From: Sipunculus nudus
Lineage: Eukaryota > Annelida > Sipuncula > Golfingiida > Sipunculidae
Reading direction: 5' to 3'
NCBI GenBank assembly: GCA_026874595.1
Contig: CM049306.1
Coordinates: 15,337,019-15,401,018 of the forward strand
DNA length: 64,000 nucleotides
A program made the translations under genes and the position numbers. The notes below the pieces were generated by a model that saw only the letters and a list, made by a program, of their open reading frames with translations, was not told where the DNA came from and searched no databases. How positions within the stretch are numbered: position 1 is the stretch's first letter; each line of letters opens with the position of its first letter. Below are positions 46,801 to 61,800 of this stretch, piece after piece.

Positions 46801-49800
46801 TGAATCGTGATAGTTTCAGTCAGCCAGTACATTTTGTCGCATGTGCACCTGAATATCTCACGCTTATTGTCTAAGCTAGAGTTTGTTAGACCCACTTTGA
46901 ATAGTGGTGGTCCGTTGAACGTTAACACTGAGGCTGAGATCATAGTGTTTAAAAGTCTCGCTGACTCAGCATAAGCGACGGCCTGAAAATATTAAGACTG
47001 ATTAAATACGAATATTAGTAGCCAACTGGAAGCCCGGAATAGGCGATGACTGAGTGAACCATGTTGGTTTTGAAAAAAGATTCTGGGAAAGACCGCTGAT
47101 GACGTCACTGGAAAAGACCGTAGTTCAGCGAGGCAGTGATGTGTGGCGCTGACTGTTCCATAATCACTGGAGTTTACCAGTCGATGAATAGGTGGCCAGA
47201 GAGCTGTACTTTTGTTATACAATTTGCAGCGAGGTTGGAGTACCTGTTCTAAGCTTTGCGACACAGCAAAGTTTGATGACTCGTTAGTTTGAGGAATTAT
47301 GTTTTAACCATTACATCAACTGGGCCAGTCTAAGAATCTTGTACACAGTGCCACACTCCAGTTACACAGAATCTTGTACACTGTGCAACAGTTCAGTAAA
47401 ACAGGTTCTTATACACAGTGCCTCACTTCAGTAACACGGCTCCTAGTGAATGGCAGAGCAAGCACTGGCCCTAATTCCTATAAATAGGTGGCTTGAACCT
47501 GAGTACAAATGGTATGAATGAAAAAAAAACATAATGCACCACATTACCTCAAAAATTTAATTAATTGTTCATTGGTTATTACCCTAACCCTGCTGAAAAT
47601 TTCATCTAACTCTAACCAAGGAGATTACAGATTGGAGTATCAAGTGAGAGTCTGGCTGTGTCAAATGTTGCTGACGGGGGTCATAAAACTCGCTGCTCAA
47701 AGGCACACAGAGATGCCGCTGATAAGCCCAGCGTGAGAGACCCCCCTTCGGCATGACTTCGGAACATCTTATTTATTCCCGGTTGCGGTAAACATGGGTG
47801 ATTATACGAGAACAATGCTGTCAGTGACAGATGATAGCTCACTGTTATACATCAAAATGAGAGTCATCCGGTCATAAACGTCAAAATATTTAGTTATCAA
47901 CGGAATACTATAATACAAAGGCTTATTATTAATATATGTCAGAAGTGTGGGAACTGATGTAAATTTTAATAATTCCGAAGTTATTCTGGGAAAGTAAGGT
48001 TTACTTTTACCAGTCGTCCGTCATGAATCACGGCAGAAGTTGATGCAGAGTGACTGAATCTATCCCAAAATCAATCTAGTGATTCTTCAACACGAGACCT
48101 CTCTAGATATATTTGTAACACATAATTCTTGACAAAACAAACCATTTGCGCATTCATAATTCCGGTCAATGTTATTCCAGTGTTTTACCGCTCAGTTACT
48201 GGATATATCGCTCTCCACTTCAGCGAGCTACAGCGGACTGCAGAAGTAACATCTAGCAGACTCGCTTTATCAGCGGCTGTGCCGCTGCTGCACCTGACAC
48301 CGCGGCACAATAGGCGCACAATAGAGTTAATGGGCTTATCAGGTCTTAATTGCAATTAGCGCACACTGACACTCGGGGGGGGGCTTCTGACAGTTGATAC
48401 CCCAGTCTGTAATCTCTTTGCTCTAACATCACTAACATCTACTGTAAAGTTGCTAACAGACAAAAACACCTAGGAAAAACATAATACCTTCCCCTCCATG
48501 CAGCAGGTTAACAAAGTCTTGGAAAATATTTAGAGCCAAGTATCCCTAAGAAATAATGGTCACTTGTATTAAGGTATTATTTTTAAAAGAGTGAATGAAA
48601 GCTTCCAGTCTCCATAACCATTCCATAAGATAAAAGCTTTGTTTTTATTAATGTTCATCAAATAAGTGTAAGTCTATCTAAAAACATGAAAGGTATTATT
48701 ATTAATTCAGTAAGTAAATTTTCAGGGTGCCTGAATTTGTTAAAGAAAAGAGGTTTGCAAACTGGCTTCGAGAGGCAAGAGACTGGGCTGTTTCCCGAAA
48801 CCGATACTGGGGTACTCCAATACCCATCTGGACCAGTGAGGATGGAGAGGAGGTAGGGGAGATTCTAAACATCTGCAATTGACTTTATCTGCAGTAAACT
48901 TGGGCATGGCCCATATAAAAAAAATGGTGGCAAGACTGAGAATATCTGTCAAATCAATTATGTCAAACCAAAAAATGTCAAATCAATCTTGTTTTTGTCT
49001 TTTAGAAGTGATTGTTGTCACACTATCTGATTGCTGCATCACACATTTATTGTCTTATTCAAATATCTTTTTAAATGTAACATAATGTTTTTAGTATGCT
49101 GTTTACATATAGAGCCTGTTTTGTTTTTAACATGGTGAGCATACATTAATAACTAAAAAAGGTAATAGAAAGGTACAGATTTTAGAGATATTGAGCACCA
49201 GAATATATGGTATATATTTCATTTATTTATTTAAGGTTGTATGCATTGGTTCAATCAAAGAATTAGAAGAGCTGACTGGAACTAAAGTGACAGATTTGCA
49301 CAGAGAGAAGTAAGTATGATAGTTATACCAGTTATTTAAGCATCATGCGTCAGAGCTCTGAACATGGTTCACATAAAGCATGTTATATATAACTTAAGTG
49401 ATATGGATAGTCATAAATGGATCTGTTGATACTTGAGCATACTGTAAGTGATGATGATTAATATCCATTGATGTGATTTAAATTTTAGTGTTGACCACCT
49501 GACCATACCGTCCGTAATGGGAAAGGGTGTGCTACGTCGAGTCCCTGAGGTGTTTGACTGCTGGGTGGAGAGCGGCAGCATGCCCTATGCCCAGGCTCAC
49601 TACCCATTTGAAAACAGGAAGGAATTTGAGGATTGCTTCCCAGCTGATTTCATTGCTGAGGGCATTGATCAGACCAGGGGCTGGTGAGAATGTAAACATT
49701 TCTGAACATATACAGATTGAAATAAGGTCATTTCAGATCAATAAAATAGCCATTCTTAGCTTCCAGTTTTGATGAATGAATTAACATGCCAGCTTTTGTT

Positions 49801-52800
49801 TCACCATGAAATGTTTTTGATGTAGAAATAGTTTTATTGTGTATGAAAATGACTATTTAATAATTATTTAACATGATAGTAATGATAATTATGAGAAATG
49901 GAACAAGAATGGACTTGTTTAGTTAACATAAATATGTAAAAGAGGTGATTAAGTGAGTTGAATAATGTAGTGTTACATGTTTGAGTTCTTCTTTTGTTGT
50001 CACACATAAATTTAAGAGAAACCGGTGTTTCCTTTGTGAAATTGAATACAGTTATAATTAAAGAACCACCAGCTCTTAATGCTGAATTATGTTTTTACTT
50101 GACAAGGTTCTACACATTGTTGGTCTTGTCAACATCCCTGTTTGGTAAGCCACCATTCAGGAATCTGATTGTGAATGGACTGGTCCTTGCTTCGTAAGTG
50201 TGTCATTGTAATTATATCATAAGACTGTGAAAACATAATTCTCTGGAGGTATGCATGCCAATGCCACAGTGAATTAAGCATGAAAATTAAATAAAGCATT
50301 AATATACAGAACATCTGTCTACCGGGGGATCTTATGTTTATGAACCAAATCAGGTTTAAAATGTCATGTATGCCTGTGAGCAAGGAGGAAAGGCTGCAGT
50401 TGGAATTTTTGTACAACAATGGGAAACAGCTTTTATTCAAAATCAAATTTAGAATACATGTAGTAACATGTGAAACTTAAATGCAAAACTTTTTTATGGT
50501 AGTTTAATATAGTTGCAGGTACTTATATGGGTTATGGGTCTTTTTTTTGCATTAACAGTACACATACATGTTTACTTTTACTGAATAAATATGTGACATT
50601 TCATTGTATCATTGGTAGAGATGGACAGAAGATGAGCAAGAGGAAGAAGAACTATCCAGATCCACTGCAAGTCACCAACAAATATGGGGCAGATGCTCTG
50701 AGGTCAGTCAAATGGTTCTGTACATGTCTTTGGCCTTTTTCTTTTTTACATCATCTAGCAATATGGAATTGTGTAAACAAAACTCTTTATTTATAATGTT
50801 AGCTGTATTAATGTCTTTATTCAATATTTTAGTACTCATGTGAAAACTTTCAAGTCAAAGCTTTAAATCTGAGAGGGTTTCTTTGTATGTCAGTGCAGTA
50901 CATTGCTCTGTAGTCTCATTATGGCAGAAAAAAAACACAAGTAGAATTAATATCACATGGTTTGGTTTAGGTTGTTGTAAGGTATGCCTTACATTTTTAG
51001 TGAAGTATGTTCTTTTTTAGCAATGCCCTCTTTGCACTTACCAATTAGTGTTAGGAATCTATTTATGGTTTGGTTTATTTCAAATATCTACCAGGCTGTA
51101 CCTGATAAACTCTCCTGTTGTGAGAGCAGAAAACCTACGCTTCAAGGAAGAAGGAGTGCGGGACATCTTGAAGGATGTGTTCCTGCCCTGGTACAATGCT
51201 TACAGGTTCCTCATGCAGAACATCACCAGATTAGAAAAGGTAACTCATCATCCTGGAGATGTGTCATCTTGGCTCGCAACATATAAGCACATAGTTTCAA
51301 AATTTATACGGTGCATCAATTCTGTTGTTTGTGTGTGCTTATTTGGGAAAAATATACATTTTATCTGGTTAGACTTTGTTTGTTTTGGGATTGGGTGTGG
51401 GAAATGCAAGGGTCATATGCATAGGTCCTTAAAAACAGACATAAAAGCTGTTTTTTGATTCAGAACATAACTGAATAATAGCCACAAATAGAATACTTGT
51501 AAATGTTTACTTCTGAAATGTGTGTGAAACAACAGTAGACACAGGATAAATAGCAGCAATGCAAGTAAAATACTTAATTTACTCTAGATTTTTATTTCAC
51601 AATTCATCCTAAAATGTTAGTCAGAAAAAAGGAAGTGCAACAATTAAGAATTAAAATTTGGTTCCTAAAATTGCCACCAGATGTCTCTCTTGATAGGCAT
51701 TACAACTATAATCTGTACGATTTGGTTTGAAATTAATCCTTTGTGAATGCATCATGTTGCATAAAAAAATTATCTCAGGTGAATGATATTGAATTTTTGT
51801 AATTGCTTACATCTTATAATTCCTTATTATGTATTAAGTTGATGGCTTCAGAAGTGATCCATTTCTTGGGAAATAGTTGTGGATCATATTATCTGAGATT
51901 GAATCCACAAGCATAGATAGACCTGAGCTGTGTGTGTGTTAAGTCAGCCAGATAGTGGTCATATGATATCCGGCTGGTATTTTGGTAATATAGATCATTA
52001 CCAAAAGTAAAATATATTTTTTATCTGTTGAAATATATTGCAAACAATGTCAAAGAATTTATGTCAAATATTTTAATGTTTTGCCAGTTAGTTTAACATG
52101 GATTTGATGTTCATTTGAATCCATCCATATTTTCATACACCTGAATTATCAGTAATTTCAGGCCCTCCAAATCATTCTTTGGTAAAGAGTCACTCTTTTT
52201 TTTAAGGATTTCCTGAAAATGATGCTAATTTCTCTTTTTTTTTACTTTTTTTTCATAAGCACTTTTTTTCCATGAAAAAAAAATCCAATTTATACTTTTT
52301 CTCTCATGCTTAAACAGTCAAGGTAGAACAAGAATGTGACATTTCACAATTTTTTGTGTGTGCAAAATTCAAGCTTATATGTCACAACATGTGAAAAATG
52401 CCCTTATCTTCATGCAGGGGGATATGCCATGTATGTTTCTGACTTATGGAATGATATTTGTGGATATATATACACAATTGTGCTATGCAAAGCTCATCTT
52501 TATTCAGTCTTTGATACAAAATTGGGAATAGACATTAATTTTACTCTTTTTTTTTTACTTTTTATTTCAAAGAAGTCTACTCTTTTTATCCAGGGCACTT
52601 TGTCTTTTTTATATATATATTCATAATTTCAGTAGTTAAACAGTCACAAAAAATGAAATGATAATTAATATTGATATAATGACAGGAGGAGGGACATGGA
52701 TTTGTGTACAATGAAAGTCAGTTGGAAGCCCCTAGTAACTACATGGACCGCTGGATCCTCAGCTTCACTCAGTCACTCATCAAGTTTGTCAAGAAAGAAA

Positions 52801-55800
52801 TGGAAGGTAACTAGATCATTCTGCTCATCTACAGAAAATCTAAACATGGAGAATGGTATTATTCATGTATCTTGTCCACTATGTCATACCAGATAATTAG
52901 GCTCTCTCTTGCCCAAGGGGAATAATGTTTATTGCTGATTGGTTGATGAGTTTTCTTCTTTTCTTTAGCCCTTGTTTGTGCTTTACCTCCAATATGACTA
53001 ATTTTACATAACCGACCTTTGGTCAAAGTAATGGCCACAGAGGACAGGTTTGTACCTGTTACTTATTTTAAACCTTGACCTGACATTTCACCGCTGGACT
53101 ATTGCAGACCTAGGGTTATGTTAGTGTAGCTGACCCAGATTCTTCCTTTAAACATTTATTGATCAGTATTTTCAGACAGAACCAGACACCAAGCTCCTAG
53201 AAACCTTGTTTCATGACTGTTAGTTATACTTAAACCATGTGTAGAAAACTGCTGTATCTTTGGATATACAGCATATGTTTACATCAAAATACAATGAACA
53301 GTTCATGCTGAGTTACAGATAATAATGCTTTAGCCATCCTGATCATAACTTTCTCTTTGATTTTTAGCGTATCACCTTTATACCGTTGTGCCTCGCCTGG
53401 TGAAGTTTGTTGAACAGCTTACCAACTGGTATGTTCGTATGAACCGACGTCGTTTGAAGGGTGATGGTGGTCTGAAGGACTGTAAGGAGGCCCTGGAGAC
53501 CCTGTTTGGTGTGCTGTTTTCTATGTCCAAAGTCATGGTGAGCCATTAGTTATAAATGTAATTTATCTGATTTACATAGTTGGACCTCATCACATAAATC
53601 ACTTCACTGACAGGATGTGCTTTTGATCTTCAAGTGAAAACTGATGTAGGAAGTCAAGCAATACATGAATAGAAAATTGGAACCAATACTAGAAAAGGAG
53701 TCCAATTCTGGTCCTGTTCATTATATATTTAAGGAGTTCACACCCTTTGACAATGTAAATTTGTTAGATTATAATTTCACAGTGCATGATTGGCCTGTTT
53801 CATTACATGGACTAAAAGTAATTCACCACTGACCTTGCTTTAACCTTTCAACTTGATGTTTCCTTGACAAAGATTAAAATTCAAACAGCCCCTCTCTGTT
53901 ACCCGTATCATATGGTTCCACAATTCAGGTGCAGACAGCCCTTTGGTGACGGGATGCCTTTGACGCCAGCCCATGTCACAGCTACAAATACCAGTTTAGT
54001 GACTGATTCTCAGGCGTTTGTCGGTCTTCTATCATATGACAATCACAGGAAACCATTCAGAAAGGCAGCTACCTAGGTTACACAAGTCCTAGCTCCAGAA
54101 ACTGTTTTCACAACGGTTCACTGGCAGTGCACGGTGTCACCTAAAGGAAGTTTAAACTGGGCCACCATCAGGGCAGAATGGCCAGCTAAGGCAATCGTTC
54201 TGCGATCAGCCTCAGGTCCACTGAGCTGTTAAAAGGTCCCCCTCCCCCCCCCACACCCTCCTCCCCTCGGTACCGGCAGGATCTCCGCATAGTAATTGTT
54301 CAGGTGCACTGAGAGAAGTGTCACATGGTTGGCAAACTTCCTTACGCCCTGGAGGAAACTGCAGTGCTCAGACAGACTGGTGGAGGGGAAGGGGTTGAAC
54401 CAGGAAACCCTAAGATTGATGCCAAGATCATAAGAGCACTGCTCCAGTTATTTTTGTAGGGGTGGCAACACATCACTTGCAAAGGCTTTCTTTTGTGCAC
54501 CATTCAGCATTGTTTGTTTATAAGTTTCACTCCACTGCCTTCACACATGATGGAGCCTCGCTTCATCCCTGTCCCTACAGATCCTGAGACATTTACATGG
54601 ATGCATTCCTAACCGGCAGGGGTGCCCACTGGAAGTATTGCCACCTGTCAGGTCTCTGGTCGCATGTAGAAGTTTGGCTCCATATAAACATTTCAGAGAC
54701 CAGAGTGATTTTTTTCTGACCATGGAACAGCCGCAGTATCTTTGACACCTTTGCTTCCTTTTATCTTAAGGATTTAACTCCACAGGTGCTGTCCTTGCAG
54801 CTCTCTGGTCGGGTTATGGCTGAGGGCAGTGAGGTTCCTCGTAATGTTGGTTTTTCCCTCCCTTGGTCTCGTCTGGTCATAAAGCACGGTCAGTGGTGAC
54901 CTACTTTTAGTCCAAGTATTGAAACCAATTCTGTGTGAATTGTAGTTTTGGTAGTAGACGGAATAGGTCACCACTGACCAATTAGTGTTCCCTCCCTTAC
55001 CTTGCCTCTTCCCTTTGGAAATGAGTGACGAAGGTAAGCTTAAACAAACATAGGTTGCTAGGAGAGGAACCCTTGGATGAGGGTAACAAAGAGGGGCTAT
55101 TCCTGTTTTAATCCGTGAAAGGTTATAGCATGGTTACTGGTAACCTACTCTGTCCACTACTGAAACTACAGTTCAAGGAGAATTGGTAAGATTATGAACA
55201 AAAAATTATGTGAAATGTAACCAATACAGCCATCTCAGGTTGGGCTTATTTAATATTTATATAAAAATTTTGGAACTTATTCAAAAGTATTATGCATTAT
55301 TTTATTGATTACAGTGACTTTATCATTGATTGAAACATGGTTTATTGCAGGCACCATTCATACCTTTCCTGACTGAACACATGTATCAGAACTTAAGGAA
55401 TCTTCTGGATGAAAAGGTACACCAGGGTCCAAACACGGAGAGTATCCACTATCTCATGCTTCCCGAGGCAAGGTAAGGCTTCCGTATGGAAAATTATGTA
55501 TAGTAGATACCAGGCTTAGCTTAAAAGTTTTCCCACTAATAACTATATTTTAAATAACTTTTGAAGTAATTACATATTATTTCCTCATTTCTTGTACACC
55601 AAATGTTTCAACCAAGTTCTCAGATGAGTTTGAACAACCTTGACCTTGGTCTTCAAGGTCAAATCTGAAGTAACTTGTGATATGCTGCATATTTTCCTTC
55701 AAATTTGAATATTGGGGGGAAGGGGGTTTGAAGACCTCTCTTTTGTTGCGATATGAAAGCCATTCTAGTGTCCACCATATATTGTTGCACAGTTTGTGTT

Positions 55801-58800
55801 TTTATACGCCCGTCCATGACAGGATGTATTATGCTATACCCCAGTCCATTCATCTGTCCATCTGTTAACTTTTAGTTTCCCTGCAATAACTTACCACAGC
55901 TTTGATGGATTTTCATGAAACTCACCATAACTACATATCACTAGATTATCTCACCCCAGTTCGATAATAGATAAAAAACAATGCATATTTAATACGGTCA
56001 GAGGTCACTAAGCTACTTCATGATATCGCTTACCAGGAATATGATGGATTTTTATCAAACTCAACAGAAATATTAACAAATATACTATCTCACCTAAGTT
56101 CAATTTCAGGCAAAACCCAGGCATATTTAAATAGGTCAGAGGTCACTAGACTTTGGTGGCATTGTGATGAATTATTAAAAATCTGATTGATTTCCATGAA
56201 ATTCATTATGAATTTTAACCGATAGAGTTTCTCACTTGAATTACATTCTGAGCAAAATTCACACATATTTAATGAGGTCAGAGGCCATAAGACATGCAAC
56301 AGGCATATTATGCACCATTTGTGGTACTCTTGTTATTATTCTCATTTAAAGAATCACTTGTGTTTTGAATTGAACCAATTTAGTAAATCTGATTTCAGGT
56401 TTAGGAATACATGTTTTAGTTTTACACAACGATTGGGTTTACCTTTGACATTTGAATGTTATCTGAGGTAAGGTATTTGTTGTTTTGTTTCAGGGACTCC
56501 ATGATCGACACCAACATTGAGAGAGCTGTGTCCAGACTGCAGACTGTGATTGAGCTTGGACGAGTCATCCGAGATCGCAAGACCATGCCCATGAAGGTTT
56601 GTCTGGATACATTTACACATTTAGTATTTATCTAGTATATTGATGAATCATTAGCTATAATGTAGACACCATTCAGTGTATTAAAATACAGTCTGCTCAG
56701 CCCTTTACTACACGGGTTTTGTTTGACAGAGCTCTGTCAAATCATGGAAAATTTTGTTTTTGTCAGATGATTGATGCTTTACAATTTTTAAGGTCACCTG
56801 ATTGGTTGCTCGTTAGTCCAATGCATAGTCACATAGAGTAGGAGACCTATGACAGGATGTGCACTAATGAACTTCACAGATTGATCAGACAGCCAGTATG
56901 GCCACCTGCAATCTCTGTAGACAGCAAGACAGGACCTTCACAGTCCCAGTCATTCAGGCTACCTGTATCATCTGATTATATATAGATATTTACGAGTTTC
57001 CTTACCATTGTAGTACCCATTGAAGGAGGTGGTGGTAATCCACCAAGACGAGGAGTACTTGAGTGACATCAAGGCTCTCGAGGTGTACTTGGTTGAGGTA
57101 TGGACCCCACATTTTTAAACCTTTTAAACCAGTAATGGTAATGAAGTGGTATTTGGTTAGTGATTGCTTGTGCAGAACATACAGAAATATATTCAGAAAT
57201 ATATAGATAGGGTTATGAGTAAACAGCATACACTGAAAACATGTAAATTTTTTTTTTTTTGGGGGGGGGGGGGGGGGGGTCTCATCGATTTTTATTTTCT
57301 TGTAGTCAATAACAAGGACTAGTAAAAGGCCAAAAGTGGTCACAAGCAAAAGCCATGTTATTCAGTTCATTACCGTTTTGCTAATGTAGATGTCTAGGAT
57401 ATTATGCTTTTATACTATCATTTACCATAAAGCTAGGTTGAGGGCTATAATGCTGCGTTACATTTATTTATTATTCATTTATTTACACAGGAGCTGAACA
57501 TCAAGAAAATCACCACCACAAGTAGCAGAGAAAAGTACGGTGTCAGGTTGAAGGCTGAGCCAGACTTTAAGACTCTTGGAGCCCGTCTTAAAGGTGCCTT
57601 TAAGGATGCAGTGACAGCAATCAAGAACCTGGGTGATGAGGAACTTAAAAAATTCCAGCAGACTGGATCACTTACTGTTAATGGGCATCAGCTGGGACAG
57701 GATGATCTCCGACTCATATACACGTTTGACAGTGCATCAAAAGATACTCCTTGCCAATATGAAGCTCACTCAGACAATGATGTGAGTTAGGGGATGTAAA
57801 TGTTCATAATGTTCTAAAAGTTTATATCCATAGGCTATTTCAGATGATAAGTGATTAGGTTACATGATTTTGATATCAGTTATAGATATATTGGATATAT
57901 TTCCAAAATAATAGAAAAGGATACATCTTGTAAACAAGAGTGTTGTTGTTATTATAAAGAAAAGAAATTAACTTATCATTATGATTAAGAACAAAACTAT
58001 TATTTTATAAAATATTTTAAAATAACATTTTTGTCAGATTAACTTGTTCAGACATTGCTTAAGCTGTCAGGAACCAGTTACAACATAAAGATTGTCAAGT
58101 GTGGATATTCTGCTGGTAAACATGATACTTATGATCTCTATAACCTCCAGGTGTTGGTTCTACTGGATGTAACTCCAGATCAGTCAATGTTGGATGAAGG
58201 ACTTGCCCGTGAAGTTATAAACCGTATGCAAAAACTCAGGAAGAAGGTGAGCTGTGTTTAATTTTAAAATTAATTACAAAATGCTACTGTATTTAAAGAT
58301 AAATGTATTTCAGGCATAACCACCAAACTGCAGATCCAGTGTATCAGGTTTATATATTTCAATACTATTTACTGCATGATGCCCACATAATGACTGTCAT
58401 GTTTAACTTACCTAAAGATAAAGTAGGAGAAAAAGTGAATGAGTTTTAGCGTGATGCAGCATATAATATTGACTTGTTATATTACATATTTCAGGCTGGC
58501 CTTGTTCCCACAGACGATATTACAGTGTACCATAAAGCCACAGGAGGTCTTACCAATGTTGTGAAGAACTTTGAAGACTTCATCAGTGCCACAGTGAAAA
58601 AGCCTCTCCATCCTTATCCAGTGCCTGCAGGTGCAGAGGTTATCATACAGGAGACAACAAAGGTGACATGTTACGTCTAATTTATGAATGATAAGATTTG
58701 GATTTAAGAACAAGATACATAGAGGAATATATGTGTAGATTTTGTTTTATGTTCAAGATACATTGAAGATTAAATGTAGCTAAAATAATAAAATGTACAT

Positions 58801-61800
58801 ACTTACCTGAAATCATGAATATAATTTATATATATATATATGAGAAAGTGAGAGAGAACATTAGCTTATACATTGAATGTCATAGTGTACAATTTGTATA
58901 AATAGTATTAATAAACTATTAAATTGACCTGTACATTTAAGACATGTTCCAAGGAACTGTTTCCACATTAAGAGGTCCAACTTCATTTAAGATCAATATA
59001 TTTTTCATTTTCCCAGGTAAAGAATGATCAGTTAGATGTAACCATAGTGAGGGGACATGTATCACCATCTGAGTGTACAGACGTCACCAATGGTCCAGGA
59101 CCAGCGTGTCGATTTGTGAATGTCCAACTGTGTGACCAGAGTCCAGGCTGTGGTGTGACCGGAACAGAAGCCACAGTGTTACTTGAGAATCCCAGAGGCA
59201 ACTTCCTGTTGACAGTGGATCAGCTGGTTCATCAGGTGAGAAGGAAAACTTGGTTGCAGGCTGTACTAGATAGAACGCTTTCACACTACATGGCTTAGTT
59301 TGATTTATGTGCAAGTGACCAAGATCTTGTAAAACTGAGTCTTCTTGTTACAATTAAGTAGCAGCCTTGTCATTGAAACAACAGTAACTATCCTAATATG
59401 CAGTCTTCTGATACAAACAGTGCAGGATCAGTCCTTTGTTACATATCCGTACAAGTCTAAGATGTGTGTCTGTAACAAACTGTATATAGGACAAATGATA
59501 ATTTGATAAAATAACTATAGTGCTATTAGGAAGGGCCCCACCTAGGGGGTTCAAGCAATATCTGTGAAATTTTTTTTTAAAGATTGACATCTATGAGAGG
59601 ATGTGTGCTGTGGTATTTCAGACCCATTGAATGTATATGGCCACCAGGCAGGGATCTTTAAATTTCTTTCATGCTCATAATCTCAAGAACTGTTTAAAGT
59701 AATTGTCCGTCAAAATTTGATGGATGGGTGATGTCCACTGTTGAATTTAAACATCCGTCAAAATACAGCATGGCCACCATATAAGGATCAAGGAATCCTG
59801 TGTGTGTGCATTGTCTGTAAAACTTGAGCAATTGCCATGCAAGTTTTACTGAAGATTGACACTCATATTGGAAATACAATATGGCTGCAACCAACAATCA
59901 CGGAATTACTTTGCATGCATCATCCCAAAATCTTTATAATCAGTTGCTGGATAAAATTGTACCAAAGATTGATACATATGAGAGGATATGCTCTCTCATA
60001 TTTCAGACCAATTTGAAATCAGATATGGCTGCCAGGCAGCAAACATAGAATTCCTTTTGTAGGCATTATCTTAACAAGTGACCCATGGGTCATGACGCTC
60101 AGCTGCTGGGAAGAGATTCGCAAAAGGAAATTTTATCATCTGAATGGTAGTATATACTCATTCATCTAAGAATCAGACAGATTAACCAACAGGCCAAGAT
60201 TGTGTGTGTATTTATATATCTCAAAAATAGAGAAAAAATGCGTAAACTGAAAAAACATACAGGTGGCTCCACCGGTCTGCAGAAACTGATGAAACACTCC
60301 ATGATCAATATCCATGCAAACAATTATGGTGATCTCTGCATTAGTTGTTCAGATACTTCAGCTTTTGTTCAAATTTTCCATTATTCTGAACTGTACTTTG
60401 GAGTGCCATAGCTCAAAGGATATGGGTAACAGAGACCTAATTTCAGGTTTCCTTGGAGACTTTTCATGGGTCTCCCTGTGTGTCAAGAATGAAAATTCTA
60501 GGTCCAGTTGTTATGATTTGTACCCTGTTGACAGATAACCACATCTTTAAAGGTCTCAAAAATAGAGAAAAAAATTCGTGAAAATTTGAAAAAAATAGAG
60601 GTGGCGCACCCAGTCTGCAGAAATTGATGGAACACCTCTTGATCAATATGTATGCCAAAAATCATGACCATCAGTGTTGTAGTTATTGAGATGTTTCAGT
60701 TTGTTTTTATCAAATTTTCCATTATTCTGGGGGGGGGGGGGTTAATTAGGAGCCCCACAGCTCAAAGGATATGGGTAACAGAGACCTTATTTCAGGTTTC
60801 CATGGAGACTTTTCATAGGTCTCTCACTGTATCAAGAATGAAGATTCTAGGTCCAGTCTTTATGATTTGTGCCCTGTTAACAGATGTTCACATTTTTAAA
60901 GGTCTCAAAAATAGAGAAAATTTGTAAACAAATGTAAAAATACAGGTGGCACCACCAGTCTGCAGAAACTGATGAAACACCTCATGATTAATATGTATGC
61001 CAAAAATCATGACCATCAGTGATGTAGTTAATGAGATATTGAAGTTTTTGTATGAAATTTTTTACTATTCTGGGGGGTACTTTGGGGCCCCATAGCTCGA
61101 AGGATATGGGTAACAGAGACCTAATTTCTAGTTTCCATTGAGACTTTTCATAGGTCTCTCAGCGCTTAAGAATTGAGATTCTAGGTCCAGTCTTTAAGAT
61201 TTGTGCCCTGTTAACAGATGTTCACATTTTTAAAGGTGTCAAAAATAGAGAAAAAAAATCGTAAAAAATTGAAAAATACAGGTGGCACCACCAGTCTGAT
61301 GGAACATCTAATGATCAATTTTAATGCTTAAAATCATGACCATCAGTGATGTAGTTAATGAGATATTGAAGTTTTGTATGAAATGTTTTACTATTCTGGG
61401 GGGTACTTTGGGGCCCCATAGCTCAAGGGTATGGGTAACAGAGACCTAATTTCTGGTTTCCAAGGAGATTTTTCATGGACCTCTCAGAATGTCAAGTTAC
61501 AAGATTCTAGGTCCAGCGGTTACGATTTGTGCCTGGTTAACGGACAGACAGACAGACGGACGACAGACAAGCAGTGATCGCTATAGCTCATATGACTTAC
61601 AGTCAGCTGAACTAAAAACTGTTAGAGCAATTGAAGTGAAATTTTTACTAAAGATTGCCGTTCATGAGAGGATTTGCAGAATTGGATTTCAGACCAATTT
61701 GAAACCCAGTTTCGCCATAAGGCTGCCATTTTGAGGAAATCATTTCAAATTTATATTGAAAATTGCTTTTCAAGTACTTGATTTAAGGGCATCATGGATA

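Noticed and set aside
46457-47264. ORFs in the segment inserted in the 35-bp minisatellite
   Set aside because: Short, on both strands, with no family resemblance and no splice context.
51048-51458. 136-residue plus-strand ORF as an independent gene
   Set aside because: It is IARS1 exon 18 read through both of its splice sites.
57002-57349. 115-residue minus-strand ORF with a poly-Pro stretch
   Set aside because: It arises from the G-tract and the antisense of IARS1 exon 23.
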